From: Thermoplasmatales archaeon SM1-50
GTDB lineage: Archaea > Thermoplasmatota > E2 > DHVEG-1
Direction of reading: 5' to 3'
NCBI GenBank assembly: GCA_001595945.1
Contig: LSSI01000061.1
Span: 1 to 40,028 of the forward strand
Length of the DNA: 40,028 nucleotides
A model generated the notes under the pieces. The model was not told where the DNA came from, made no database searches, and saw only the letters and a list, made by a program, of their open reading frames with translations. Every line of letters begins with the position of its first letter. Position 1 is the first letter of the stretch. The translations under genes were made by a program, and so were the position numbers. This document shows positions 7,459 through 16,885 of the stretch, piece by piece.

Positions 7459-10080
7459 ATGAAAAAACTAGTTCACTTTTATGACGTTATGATTGGAATT
7501 CGCACCACAGGAGTAGTTCTTTCCAAAACTCTCGTCTATGTGAATGTTCTTTGTATCCTTTTTTCGATCCATTTACTTTCAGCAAACTTTGGATTTGTTC
7601 TTTCTTCTCTATTTCATCTCATCACCATATACCTCATTCTTGCAGTAATTCTTCTTAATATCCCCCTACGACACACATTTTACTTACTTATGAAAAAAAA
7701 ACCACACCAGAGCGTACTTATAATAGCAATACTACTCTGCCTCGCTGGATATCTTCTTCTCGTCCTTGCAACAACCCCTGTTCTCCGACTAAGCAGCCTT
7801 CCTGTGATTCTTTCCGGGCTGTATTTATGCTGTAAAGTCACTGACAAAAAGAGAGACGAATTTTTTCTTCTTACTATTGCTTCCTTTGCATATGCACTTG
7901 TTTTTCTCATCCTACAAACCATCCCGTTTTTATGGTTTATATACCAACAAAGCTCTTTATTACTGTCTAATGCTGTTGGTTGGATTACCGGGAAAGATTT
8001 GTTGCTTGGACCTACGGCAAGCGGACTGGGAATCGTAATTGTGACCTTTGTCTTACTCATCAGTGCTTTTTATCTTACACCAACAAAAACAAAAAAGGTG
8101 ATTCTTCGCAGTAGCCTATGTATCGCAGGATTATTACTCGTATGGCTCTTTTACCTTATTACACTTAGTTTAATTTCATATATCTCCATTGAAGCGGTAA
8201 ACCTCCACCCCGTATTCTTCCTCCTCTGTCTTATTCCCGTCTTTAGCATGCTCTACTCATACCAAAATAAAGAGCCCTCTACAGATTTGATGATACCTCA
8301 AAAAAACCATCTGAAGCGATTTTTTAAAAACGGAGCAGTGTGGACCGCTGTCTTCTTGCTTCTCTCGACAACACTATTAACTCTGTTTATTTACACAGGA
8401 GCATCCTTCGTTGATCAACAAAAGGTTGTTTTTTATGGAAATCATATGGTTGGGACCTGGGATGTTCCTGAATACGGCAAATATGGGAGGGATGCAGTTG
8501 GAATGTTCGGCCTCTGGCCGGTTTATCTGACGACGCTAGGATATACAACAGAGCTAATCGTTGAAAATAAAACGACATTTTTATATTCCACACAACCACA
8601 TGATCAGAATATCACCACATACCTAAATCTCACGGATTATACCAATGTGATTGAAGCAGAAAAAATAACAGATACATTACTAAATGGAGCTGCTGTTTTT
8701 GTCGTGTCCAACCTAAATGTCTCATTTTCAAATGAGGAATATACGAGTATCTGGGAGTATGTGGGTAAAGGAGGTACGCTTCTTGTCATAGGGGATCATA
8801 CAAACGTCGGTGGTATTCAAAACCCTTTAAATGATCTACTTGAACCAGTTGGCATCAGGTATCGTTTCGACGCAGCATTACCTCTTGACGAAACATTTAA
8901 ATGGCTCACCTGCACGCATCTTCTCCATCATCCCATCACAACCTCATTGACGAGTATTGATGAGCTGCAGTACGGCATTGGGGCTTCCTTAGATATTTCC
9001 TACCCTGCATTTCCCATCATCGTTGGAACCTCCGCTCTCTCTGACAATGGAAACCGATCAAACGAAGACATTGCCTACCTTGGTGATTATGAATACAACA
9101 AGGGGGAACAGCTAGGGGATGTGATCCTTGTTGCAGGTGCGTATTATGGTAAAGGAAAGGTGCTTGTATTCGGTGATACGTCCACATTTCAAAACCCTGC
9201 ACTACCGTTTTCATATTCCTTCATCCAAGGCACATTTTCCTGGTTGAACAGTCAACAAACAGGGGAAACCGTTACGTTTCAGATAGTATGTTCGTTGATA
9301 TTGCTTCTCTGTGCTGTGCTAGTTTATCAGTTTTTTAAGATGAAAAAGATATTCTTCGGAATATTTCCTGTTCTACTATGCGTGTCATTACTCTGTTCAA
9401 CAGCACTAAATCCATTATTGCTAAACGACGATGATGATACAGTATCTGAAAATCTTGTCTATATTGATATCTCTCATGGTGAACGGATCAGCCTTGGATC
9501 ATTTACCGATGAATCCGTCAATGGTCTCATCATCAATCTTCATCGAAACAACCTTCTCCCAGTTATTCTACGGGAGTTCTCCCAGGAAAAAATCCTTGCT
9601 AGCAAACTACTGATTTTAAATTCGCCAACTAAAGCATTCACAACTGAAGAAGTGGTTTTTTTACAATCATATATGGCAGATGGTGGAATCGTTATCGTCG
9701 CCACCGGCTATAATGATAAAGACGCATCAATGCCACTTCTGAATGCATTTGATGTTAATGTTGAACCTACACCGCTTGGTCCGGTTCCCTATGTTGAAGG
9801 TAATCTGACGTTTTATCAGAACGAACCACGGTTTGTGGATAGTTGGCCTTTGTCATTTCAAGAAGATCAGGTGGTCTCATACTATAACTTCACCTGGGAG
9901 AATCTCACATTCCATCTTGTCATCTTTGTAAAATATGGTACTGGTGGTCTGCTTGTGATCAGCGATAGCCAGTATATTCTTGACAGAAACATAGAATCTA
10001 TTTATGACTACTGGCCAGGCAACATTCTTTTTTTGAAATATCTTCTAGATGAGTTACCCATAAAAGGAGGATCATCATGA
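7459..10080 (+). CDS. Large multispan membrane protein with glutamine-amidotransferase-like domains (paralogue A)
   Basis: A protein of 873 residues. About seven to eight hydrophobic spans fill residues 15-260, another lies near residues 292-315, and a pair near 605-660. Between them, residues about 320-600 form an extracytoplasmic region with a Rossmann-like unit (VFVVSNLNVSFSNEEY, then GGTLLVIGDHTN near residue 440), as in class I glutamine-amidotransferase-like folds of the DUF4350/GldG type. A second similar unit follows after the last spans (KLLILNSPTKAFTTEEV, GGIVIVATGY). No catalytic Cys-His-Glu triad is evident, so it is probably a binding module. The next gene is a clear paralogue and overlaps it by four bases. 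Confidence 0.65.
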   Translation: MKKLVHFYDVMIGIRTTGVVLSKTLVYVNVLCILFSIHLLSANFGFVLSSLFHLITIYLILAVILLNIPLRHTFYLLMKKKPHQSVLIIAILLCLAGYLLLVLATTPVLRLSSLPVILSGLYLCCKVTDKKRDEFFLLTIASFAYALVFLILQTIPFLWFIYQQSSLLLSNAVGWITGKDLLLGPTASGLGIVIVTFVLLISAFYLTPTKTKKVILRSSLCIAGLLLVWLFYLITLSLISYISIEAVNLHPVFFLLCLIPVFSMLYSYQNKEPSTDLMIPQKNHLKRFFKNGAVWTAVFLLLSTTLLTLFIYTGASFVDQQKVVFYGNHMVGTWDVPEYGKYGRDAVGMFGLWPVYLTTLGYTTELIVENKTTFLYSTQPHDQNITTYLNLTDYTNVIEAEKITDTLLNGAAVFVVSNLNVSFSNEEYTSIWEYVGKGGTLLVIGDHTNVGGIQNPLNDLLEPVGIRYRFDAALPLDETFKWLTCTHLLHHPITTSLTSIDELQYGIGASLDISYPAFPIIVGTSALSDNGNRSNEDIAYLGDYEYNKGEQLGDVILVAGAYYGKGKVLVFGDTSTFQNPALPFSYSFIQGTFSWLNSQQTGETVTFQIVCSLILLLCAVLVYQFFKMKKIFFGIFPVLLCVSLLCSTALNPLLLNDDDDTVSENLVYIDISHGERISLGSFTDESVNGLIINLHRNNLLPVILREFSQEKILASKLLILNSPTKAFTTEEVVFLQSYMADGGIVIVATGYNDKDASMPLLNAFDVNVEPTPLGPVPYVEGNLTFYQNEPRFVDSWPLSFQEDQVVSYYNFTWENLTFHLVIFVKYGTGGLLVISDSQYILDRNIESIYDYWPGNILFLKYLLDELPIKGGSS

Positions 10081-12617
10081 AACGATTCCTTTGGCTTGGG
10101 ATATTATTTCTTTCAGCGAGTTGGTTGTTTTTCATCCCTCAGTTCGCACTACCAAACTTTTACATCGGAATGGTCTTGCTGATTCTTGGGATACTCTGCA
10201 TGATTGGTGGGATTTCACATAACCTCCCAATATATTTCGATATCAAATATGGCCTACTTCTTGTTGTTTTGTTTCCTACGCTTATCATTGTCCCTTTTCC
10301 ATATAACCTTGGACCTATAGTCTTAACCGTGGGCTTTTTATGCTTTATCCTCCTTTCAAAACAAAAAAAAACACATATGATTTCCCTAGGAATACTGTTC
10401 TCTGGAGTTGTCCTTCTTTTTCAAACCGCAATCTTTCCCTTCTATATGTCTTTTGTCTCACATGGACATCGTGTTGATCTTCTCTCACCAATAATCTCTC
10501 TAGTGGCAAATCCTCTGGGAATGCATACATCAACAAATACTGGTCTTCTGTTTGTTCAAACGGTTCAACAGACTTATGCAATAAGTATAACCTGGGAGAA
10601 ACTTGGTTGCTATCTTTGTCTGAACATGTTACTTGCAACATTTCTTCTGTTTGTGTTACTCTATGAGAAGAAAAAAATCCTGAGACATACAATACTCTTT
10701 ATGGTTACAACTGCTGTCTACATTATCTTACGATTTATTGGAATGCTTTCTTTATTTCTAGCAACAACAGATCTTTCTGTCTTCTGGAACCCGGTCTACA
10801 TGACACTGAGCTTTCTTCCGTTCGCGTTCTTACTCATGAAACTCCTTCCCCTTAAAGATACAAATGAGCAATCCATACAAGTTCCCCCACTTTGTTTAAC
10901 AAAAAAACATTTTCTTGCTTCGCTGCTGATGTTTCTGCTTGTTTCTTCTTTTACAGCAACCATTCTTTATCAGGACCCTGGATCAATAAAAAATGGTCGT
11001 GTACTAATCGATGAATATCATAGCCAATGGGAAGATACTCTCAGACCACTGGATACAGACTGGTATGGTCTTCTCTCTACCTATAATTATTATTCATGGT
11101 CGCAATGGATAAGTCACTACTATACTGTTTCAAAAAACACTGATAATCCTCTGACAAGCGAACTGCTTGACAACTATGATATACTCATTCTTAAATGTCC
11201 TACAGAAAGTTATTCGATGCCGGAGATTCAATCCATTAAACAGTTTGTTGGCAACGGTGGCGGTCTATATCTTATTGGCGATCATACAAATGTATTTGGG
11301 ATGAATACCTTTCTCAATCAGATTTCCGAAGAGTTTGGAATTCGATTTAAAAACGATGCGACCTATGAACTCGGAACAGGGAATCTTACCATCTACCATT
11401 CTAATCGCTTCTATTCCCATCCGATCATGCAACATGTCAGGCAATTAGATTTTATGACCTCATGTACCTTGGAACCCACCTCAGTTTCTGCATCCATTTA
11501 CATGGAAAACGTCATCATTGGCAACCGCATTATCAGCGAACCAGGCACCTATTCGACTGAGAATTTTTTTCGGGAATCAGTCGCTTCGCCTGATTCTGAA
11601 TACGGTTATATGCTGCAAGTAGTTGCTATGAAATATGGGCAGGGCAGAATCGTTGCTTTTACTGATAGCACCGTGTTTTCCAGCTTCTGTATATTTACTA
11701 ACGGATATCCCTCCTTTACATTAGGTGTTTTAGATTACTTGAATCGGTCAAACTCATATCCCTTCAATCCCATTCTTCTTCTCTACATCGCTCTTTTTTC
11801 TCTTTTTATTCTTACTGTTCTTTTTGTTCTTTTAAGGAAAAGTAAGAAGATTACGCTGCTGTGGATGTTCCTTTTTACAGGACTTCTTGCGTTTTCTACC
11901 ATATCACCATTGTGTTTCTATCTAAATGACCTCTCGTATCCGCTCCCAGTGGCTCAAGGAGAGTATAGACATGTCTCTTTTGACATGCAGCATTCCTCCT
12001 GTAATGTTTCTGTAAAGCCTACGGCTGCACTTGGTAATACGAAAAATAATTATGGAACGTTCTTTGTGTGGACACAACGGGTTGGATGCATTCCCTCATT
12101 GGAAAAAACATTTAAAGATGCTACAGCAAAGGCTGATATAATTGTGATTATTAACCCAATAGCGCCTTTTACGGAATCGGAAATACATCTTCTGAAGAGG
12201 TATCTTGAACAAGGTGGTAGGATTCTTCTCATGGACAGTATCATGAACACCCAATCAAGTGCTAATGAACTTCTGGGTAATTTTGGGATATGGCTTATGC
12301 CTATGACCACAGACCAAACTTTATATGCTGATGGAAAGGAAGATGTAAACCAGACACTAGTTGGTAACAACACTGTCCCCTACCTTGTTGTTACTGGTGG
12401 AAAACCAATACTTCATAACAAGGAAAACGAAACATATGCAAGTATGGATGAATTTATAAATGAAACAACTGGGAATGTGGGAAAACTTATTGTTATTGTG
12501 GATTCGTATACGTTCAGCGATGTGATCATGGGTGGACCCTTTACAGAACCTACGGAACGACAACGTCGAATCTACAATACCCAGTTTTTCCTTTTTGGAG
12601 AGGTTCTTCAAAACTAA
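10077..12617 (+). CDS. Large multispan membrane protein with glutamine-amidotransferase-like domains (paralogue B)
   Basis: A protein of 846 residues. Its layout mirrors the preceding gene: N-terminal hydrophobic block, a span near residues 280-300, an extracytoplasmic region with GGGLYLIGDHTNVFG at about residue 395-410, two more spans near 565-615, then a second Rossmann-like unit (IIVIINPIAPFTESEI, GGRILLMDS). The GDHTN segment and the following FGIRFKNDA align with GIRYRFDA in paralogue A. The ATG overlaps the upstream stop (ATGA) after AAAGGAGG, so the two are translationally coupled and probably form a heteromeric membrane complex (inference). Function unknown. Confidence 0.65.
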   Translation: MKRFLWLGILFLSASWLFFIPQFALPNFYIGMVLLILGILCMIGGISHNLPIYFDIKYGLLLVVLFPTLIIVPFPYNLGPIVLTVGFLCFILLSKQKKTHMISLGILFSGVVLLFQTAIFPFYMSFVSHGHRVDLLSPIISLVANPLGMHTSTNTGLLFVQTVQQTYAISITWEKLGCYLCLNMLLATFLLFVLLYEKKKILRHTILFMVTTAVYIILRFIGMLSLFLATTDLSVFWNPVYMTLSFLPFAFLLMKLLPLKDTNEQSIQVPPLCLTKKHFLASLLMFLLVSSFTATILYQDPGSIKNGRVLIDEYHSQWEDTLRPLDTDWYGLLSTYNYYSWSQWISHYYTVSKNTDNPLTSELLDNYDILILKCPTESYSMPEIQSIKQFVGNGGGLYLIGDHTNVFGMNTFLNQISEEFGIRFKNDATYELGTGNLTIYHSNRFYSHPIMQHVRQLDFMTSCTLEPTSVSASIYMENVIIGNRIISEPGTYSTENFFRESVASPDSEYGYMLQVVAMKYGQGRIVAFTDSTVFSSFCIFTNGYPSFTLGVLDYLNRSNSYPFNPILLLYIALFSLFILTVLFVLLRKSKKITLLWMFLFTGLLAFSTISPLCFYLNDLSYPLPVAQGEYRHVSFDMQHSSCNVSVKPTAALGNTKNNYGTFFVWTQRVGCIPSLEKTFKDATAKADIIVIINPIAPFTESEIHLLKRYLEQGGRILLMDSIMNTQSSANELLGNFGIWLMPMTTDQTLYADGKEDVNQTLVGNNTVPYLVVTGGKPILHNKENETYASMDEFINETTGNVGKLIVIVDSYTFSDVIMGGPFTEPTERQRRIYNTQFFLFGEVLQN

Positions 12618-12702
12618 CGATACCTTTGTACCAGGTCTTTGATATTCTAAACTCAATATATCCTAGTATTATCATATAATAATAAATAATAAAAAATAAA
12701 AA

Positions 12703-12945
12703 TTAAACACAGGAAGTGAGATAAGTTCTATTGGGAAAGAAATATGGAGAAAAAACCATTGTTTTAAGTGTTTCCGCAGATGTTATTTTAATGGTAGCAT
12801 CTTTTAGTTCTGTTATTTGAACTGATACCAAACAATCCTCAGAAAAAATAATTTCACCATTATTTGCTATCCGAACACAACGTTCAATAGATACAGAAAG
12901 GCAACAAACGGTACAAACTTCATATCTTGGAAAAGGTTTGTACAC
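12703..12945 (-). CDS. Doubtful small Cys-containing protein
   Basis: An 80-codon frame begins at GTG 12945. It contains VCTVCC near residue 11 and a mixed strand pattern afterwards. The ribosome binding site is weak, no family is recognised, and it overlaps the start region of the plus-strand gene at 12927. It is listed because no better gene covers 12618-12930. Confidence 0.3.
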   Translation of the reverse strand: MYKPFPRYEVCTVCCLSVSIERCVRIANNGEIIFSEDCLVSVQITELKDATIKITSAETLKTMVFSPYFFPNRTYLTSCV

Positions 12946-13412
12946 CCAGCTTTTTTCTTAGCTCAAATCCCTCACTTGGGATAGCGATAGATCGAACCGT
13001 GATACTGCTTGCTCAAAACCCAGCATTTTTCGCAAAGTTCATTGAGACAGTTAGCTCTCATCCACGTGTTATTGCCTTGTTACAAGAGCAAGGTATTACG
13101 ATGATTGAATTCCAGACTCAGTTGCATCGCATGAAAAACGACCCATCGTTATTTATAGAAGAGATTAAAAGGGTTGAACCAAGACTGTTATCAAACCAAA
13201 TAAATACACCATTACCACTTGGTTTGAACACCTCAAGTGTCATAGGATGTGTCATCACTGCTATTGTTTTGGTTCCAATCGCGTTAATTATCACCTTTAT
13301 TGTGGTATTATTCACATTGCGCATTATTCAGTGTCTTAATATAGAAGAAGTCATGCAGCAGATTTTTGATCAGATGATACAGGGGCTGTATCCATCTGGC
13401 TTTAATATCTAA
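12927..13412 (+). CDS. Hypothetical membrane-anchored protein
   Basis: Up to 161 residues from TTG 12927; the true start may be GTG 12999. The helical N-terminal part (AQNPAFFAKFIETVSSHP, then ALLQEQGITMIEFQTQLHRM) is followed by one long hydrophobic span (about residues 105-132) and a short tail ending GLYPSGFNI. Neither start has a clear ribosome binding site. The family is not recognised. A T-rich end follows the stop codon. Confidence 0.5.
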   Translation: MEKVCTPSFFLSSNPSLGIAIDRTVILLAQNPAFFAKFIETVSSHPRVIALLQEQGITMIEFQTQLHRMKNDPSLFIEEIKRVEPRLLSNQINTPLPLGLNTSSVIGCVITAIVLVPIALIITFIVVLFTLRIIQCLNIEEVMQQIFDQMIQGLYPSGFNI

Positions 13413-13413
13413 T

Positions 13414-13435
13414 CTTTTACTCTTTTTTTATTTTC
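13414..13435 (+). terminator. T-rich transcription end
   Basis: Two T clusters follow the stop at 13412 and precede the TATA-like ATATATTTAAATAG of the next gene. No hairpin is seen. Confidence 0.4.
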
Positions 13436-13484
13436 TCTACGATATATTTAAATAGCGTTCTCATCAATGGGTACTGTAAAGATA

Positions 13485-14528
13485 ATGAGATCTAAACTGA
13501 GACAAAAAACACTTGCAATATTCCTTCTAATATGTCTTCTTTATAGTCTGGTCTCTGTTGAGGTGAATGGGTTTGACCCATCCCCGGAATCATCTTGTTT
13601 TATTGCGTATGATAAGATTATTCAGGATGGGATGGATTATGTACGTATTCAACAAAATGTGTATAAAACCTATTCAGAACATCTCATTTCTTTAGAAAAA
13701 TGGTACAATCTGCATCCATTTATTACTTATGCAAGCCTTATAGGCACCTCGATTACAATAAAATTCATCGATGGTTCTTACACCGTTCTTATCAATCCTG
13801 ATTTAAGCAAACCCAATTACTTAAGAGATTTTATATATACACCTATTCATAAGAGATATAAAGGTGATAGAAATACTACTGCTGTTATTCTCAATCCAGC
13901 TGAACATATGTATGGTCATTATCAATGTAAGAGAATCATTTCAATTTTTCTTAGACAGGACTATTCTTTGGAATATCTCGCAAATAAAGCAGTGAATCTA
14001 AATTATATCAGAAGTAATCTTTCTGTTGATATTATTTTTATAAACACGCATGCAGGTTATTTTGATATCGATGGAGACCAGCAAGCAGATACTGTCGTCA
14101 TCGCTACTGGTGAGTTCTGGACCAATGAGACCGAAGAAAAGTATAGTTTTGATTACCAGCATAATTTCATCGTCAAGGGCTTGGTTGGAAACCAAGCGTT
14201 TGTCGCATTTACCCCTGCATTTATCGAATATTATTATTCAGAACGGGCTTTTCCTGATTCCCTTGTATTCATGGCGACTTGTTACGCCTTATATGATTCC
14301 TCTATGGCTGAGAAGTTTCTTGATGCTGGAGCACGTGTCTATATGGGTTGGTCCAATAACACCGTGTTTTGGATAAATAGTAGAACCTCAGTACTTACAT
14401 TCCGTTTGCTATCTTACGGGTTAACTATACAGCAGGTCTGTAGACTCATTCGATCGGGTGGGTTCTATAATTGGCTGCTTCATTCAAAACTCGTCTACAA
14501 CGGAGATGGAGACTATCGTATTCCATAA
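13485..14528 (+). CDS. Secreted caspase-fold cysteine peptidase candidate
   Basis: A protein of 347 residues with an N-terminal signal peptide (MRSKLRQKTLAIFLLICLLY). After an N-terminal domain there is a His in IIFINTHAGYFDIDGD at about residue 189 and a Cys in VFMATCYALYDSSMAE at about residue 266. A His after a hydrophobic strand and a Cys after the next one is the clan CD pattern (caspase, gingipain, clostripain, CHAT). DGDQQADTVV looks like a calcium-type loop. The last part lacks an anchor, so it would be released. The start at 13485 fits a TATA box near 13447 and the signal peptide; ATG 13467 is the alternative. The specific family is not certain. Confidence 0.6.
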   Translation: MRSKLRQKTLAIFLLICLLYSLVSVEVNGFDPSPESSCFIAYDKIIQDGMDYVRIQQNVYKTYSEHLISLEKWYNLHPFITYASLIGTSITIKFIDGSYTVLINPDLSKPNYLRDFIYTPIHKRYKGDRNTTAVILNPAEHMYGHYQCKRIISIFLRQDYSLEYLANKAVNLNYIRSNLSVDIIFINTHAGYFDIDGDQQADTVVIATGEFWTNETEEKYSFDYQHNFIVKGLVGNQAFVAFTPAFIEYYYSERAFPDSLVFMATCYALYDSSMAEKFLDAGARVYMGWSNNTVFWINSRTSVLTFRLLSYGLTIQQVCRLIRSGGFYNWLLHSKLVYNGDGDYRIP

Positions 14529-14533
14529 GAGGT

Positions 14534-15381
14534 TTATTTTAACCAGAACATTGAGCGCATGAGCATTTTTGTATGTTTAGGAAGCTCTAGTGTTTTTTTT
14601 CCATCCAACATATCTACCGTCGCTTGTGCGATTGTCTCAACGATTTGTTGGAAATACCATCGTCCATAATTACTATCTGCCCGAGCAGGACTTCCTACGT
14701 ATCCTTCCTTGATTCCGATCTCCTTAAAAGTTTTACCAAGCACACCTGGTGAATACAAGTCCCGATAGATGTTCTGCAGGTCCTTGTAGGATGGATCGAC
14801 TAGATATGGGTATTGATAATTCATTAAAGAGGTTTCTCGAAAGCACGCGTGAATTTCTTTTTTCGTGTCAAACCCAACCTGTGGTTCCTGTTTCTCCACT
14901 TCTTTGTGGTAGAAATATGGTCCCCATGGTTCGATGACTTTAATGTCATGGTTTTTCATTGCTTTAGACATACCACTATAGATACCTTTGAGATGCCCTA
15001 AATCCATATGGAAGGTGCAGAGAACAAAATATTTGAATTGAAATTTTGCAAGGGAGCTGCATACATCGTTAACAATAGACTTAATCGTTTTTATTTGTGT
15101 TGAAATAGTGCCGGGAAAGTCAGATGCCATTTTGGAATAACCAAGAGGAATAGAGGGGAATAAAATGCTTAGAATCTCAGGGTTTTTCTTATTGATTCTC
15201 TGAATCGCTTCTTTTGCGGCATCTCGTGCAGTTAGCAAATCAGTACCAATTGGTAAATGAGGACCATGTTCCTCTAACGGACTAAGGGGAATAAACACGA
15301 TGGTGTTTTGCCGGTCAAGTTGGTCGAGTTGTTTCCAGTTTAGTTTTTCAAGTTGGATGATTTTAAATCCGTTTTTAACAT
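14534..15381 (-). CDS. Creatininase-family amidohydrolase, apparent N-terminal frameshift
   Basis: The creatininase fold is clear from PLSPLEEHGPHLPIGTD, with its metal-binding Glu, His and Asp, plus CTFHMDLGH and the later HACFRETSLM. The family includes creatininase, FAPy deformylase ArfB and MftE; the substrate is unknown. The continuous frame has a GTG at 15298, but the frame upstream also encodes family-like sequence (GFKIIQLEKLNWKQLDQLD) with no usable start. An ATG at 15381 with AGGAAAG upstream lies in another frame. One extra A in the A5 run at 15372-15376 would join them into a standard N terminus. It is therefore either a recent frameshift or a homopolymer error. It follows the methionine aminopeptidase gene by 15 bases. 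Confidence 0.75.
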
Positions 15382-15396
15382 TATTCTTTCCTGATT

Positions 15397-16296
15397 TTAT
15401 GTTATCACCTCACATCCATCTTCTCGTACAATCACCGTATGTTCTCTCTGTGTTACAATCCCACCTTTCGCTTCCACGAGTTGCGGGTAATGTTTCATGA
15501 CGCCTAAAAATAATAGTTTTTTCATTACGATTTCGTCTTTTGGGAACAGATCATGGTACCATCTTTGAGCAAATGGGAGCGTCCCGAAATGATTTTTTAT
15601 TTTGGTAAATAGAGCTTTCGTCTTATTATCTCGAATAAATTTCGCTTTCATTGAATCTTTGCAAAGGTAAATATTGCTGCCTTCACCAGATATCACATGT
15701 CCTGTCCCGTTGGTTGCAAATGGCTCGATAGCCACCACGTCTTCTTCTTTTAGTGTGTTTTTGTTGCCTAACGCTGCAACATTGGGAATGGAGATTCCTG
15801 AATGCAGCTGATATCTCTTCAATCCATGGCCCATCAAATTTTCAATAGGTTTATACCCATGCGATGTGATAGTGTTTTCGATGGTTTTTCCTGCTTCATG
15901 TAACGGAAGATGCGTCGAGAGTACTTCAATGACTTTTGTTAATGCTTCATCTGACGCGCGGATCATATCGTCATAACGGTGTGTTTCAAGTTCAATGGTA
16001 ATCGCTGTATCAGCGATATAACCATCTATATGGGCACCGACATCAAGTTTTACAACATCTCCTTTTTGAAAAACAAGTGAGTCGTCGTGCCGTGGGCTGT
16101 AATGAGCCGCAAGTGTGTTTAGCGCGATGTTTACAGGGAATGCAAGACCTGCACCATTTTTTATTATTCTTGTTTCAATCGTTGTAGCAACGTCGAGCAA
16201 CTGCATCCCTGGTTTTAGTAAAGAAACACCAAAATCTCTTGCATCAGCTGCAATCTTTCCTGCACGTTTATAATTCTCATACACTGCATCATCCAT
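15397..16296 (-). CDS. map: Methionine aminopeptidase, type II
   Basis: A 299-residue protein of the archaeal/eukaryotic type II family, with the characteristic insertion. Metal ligands are visible in VKLDVGAHIDGYIADTA (two Asp), LMGHGL (His), VAIEPFAT (Glu) and VTQREHTVIV (Glu). The substrate-pocket His is in AAHYSPRHDD. It removes the initiator methionine from nascent proteins. The start overlaps the YrdC stop by eight bases, in a compact run MBF1, YrdC, MAP, creatininase that points to one transcript. Confidence 0.94.
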   Translation of the reverse strand: MDDAVYENYKRAGKIAADARDFGVSLLKPGMQLLDVATTIETRIIKNGAGLAFPVNIALNTLAAHYSPRHDDSLVFQKGDVVKLDVGAHIDGYIADTAITIELETHRYDDMIRASDEALTKVIEVLSTHLPLHEAGKTIENTITSHGYKPIENLMGHGLKRYQLHSGISIPNVAALGNKNTLKEEDVVAIEPFATNGTGHVISGEGSNIYLCKDSMKAKFIRDNKTKALFTKIKNHFGTLPFAQRWYHDLFPKDEIVMKKLLFLGVMKHYPQLVEAKGGIVTQREHTVIVREDGCEVIT

Positions 16297-16885
16297 GTGA
16301 AATCACATCCAGAAGTTCTTTGTCTGTTATAGAACCTTTACGCACAATCTTTGGCGGTTTAGTTGAAAGATTGATAATCGTCGAGGACGTATTTTGTCTT
16401 TTACCATCATCGAGGCAAATATCGATATGCGTCTGCAACTGTTTAAGAATATCCTTTATTGTTGCTTGGGTTGTTTTCTGATGAAGATTTGCACTGGTGA
16501 CAGTCAATGGACCATATTGTTCTAGTAATTTTAAAGCAAGAGGATCGTTTGGTATACGTATTGCTATCGTGTCCATGCAACTAGTGACAACATCAGGAAC
16601 CTTTGGTTTTTTTTTCAAAATAATCGTTAAGCTACCAGGTAGATACCTCTGACATATTCTCTGTGCTGTATCGTCCATAAACGCAAGAGGTTCAATAGCT
16701 TTTACACAATGAACCGCGACAGGTAAGGGAATCGAGTATGGGCGTTGTTTAATGTCAAATATTTTTCTTACCGCTGTTTCGTTATAGATGTCTGCGCCAA
16801 GTGCATAAAGCGTATCTGTAGGATAAATAATGAGCTCTGCCTTTCGTAACGCTCTCAATGCCGCTGAAAAATCGTTTTTTTTCAT
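16289..16885 (-). CDS. Threonylcarbamoyl-AMP synthase (YrdC/Sua5 domain)
   Basis: A 198-residue protein that consists of the YrdC domain only, without the C-terminal Sua5 domain. Key segments are LIIYPTDTLYALGADI, IFDIKQRPYSIPLPV, LPGSLTIILKKK, IAIRIPNDP and PLTVTSAN. It would make threonylcarbamoyl-AMP from threonine, bicarbonate and ATP for the t6A37 modification of ANN-decoding tRNAs. The ATG overlaps the MBF1 stop as ATGA and its own stop lies inside the methionine aminopeptidase start, so all three are coupled. Confidence 0.92.
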   Translation of the reverse strand: MKKNDFSAALRALRKAELIIYPTDTLYALGADIYNETAVRKIFDIKQRPYSIPLPVAVHCVKAIEPLAFMDDTAQRICQRYLPGSLTIILKKKPKVPDVVTSCMDTIAIRIPNDPLALKLLEQYGPLTVTSANLHQKTTQATIKDILKQLQTHIDICLDDGKRQNTSSTIINLSTKPPKIVRKGSITDKELLDVISHG

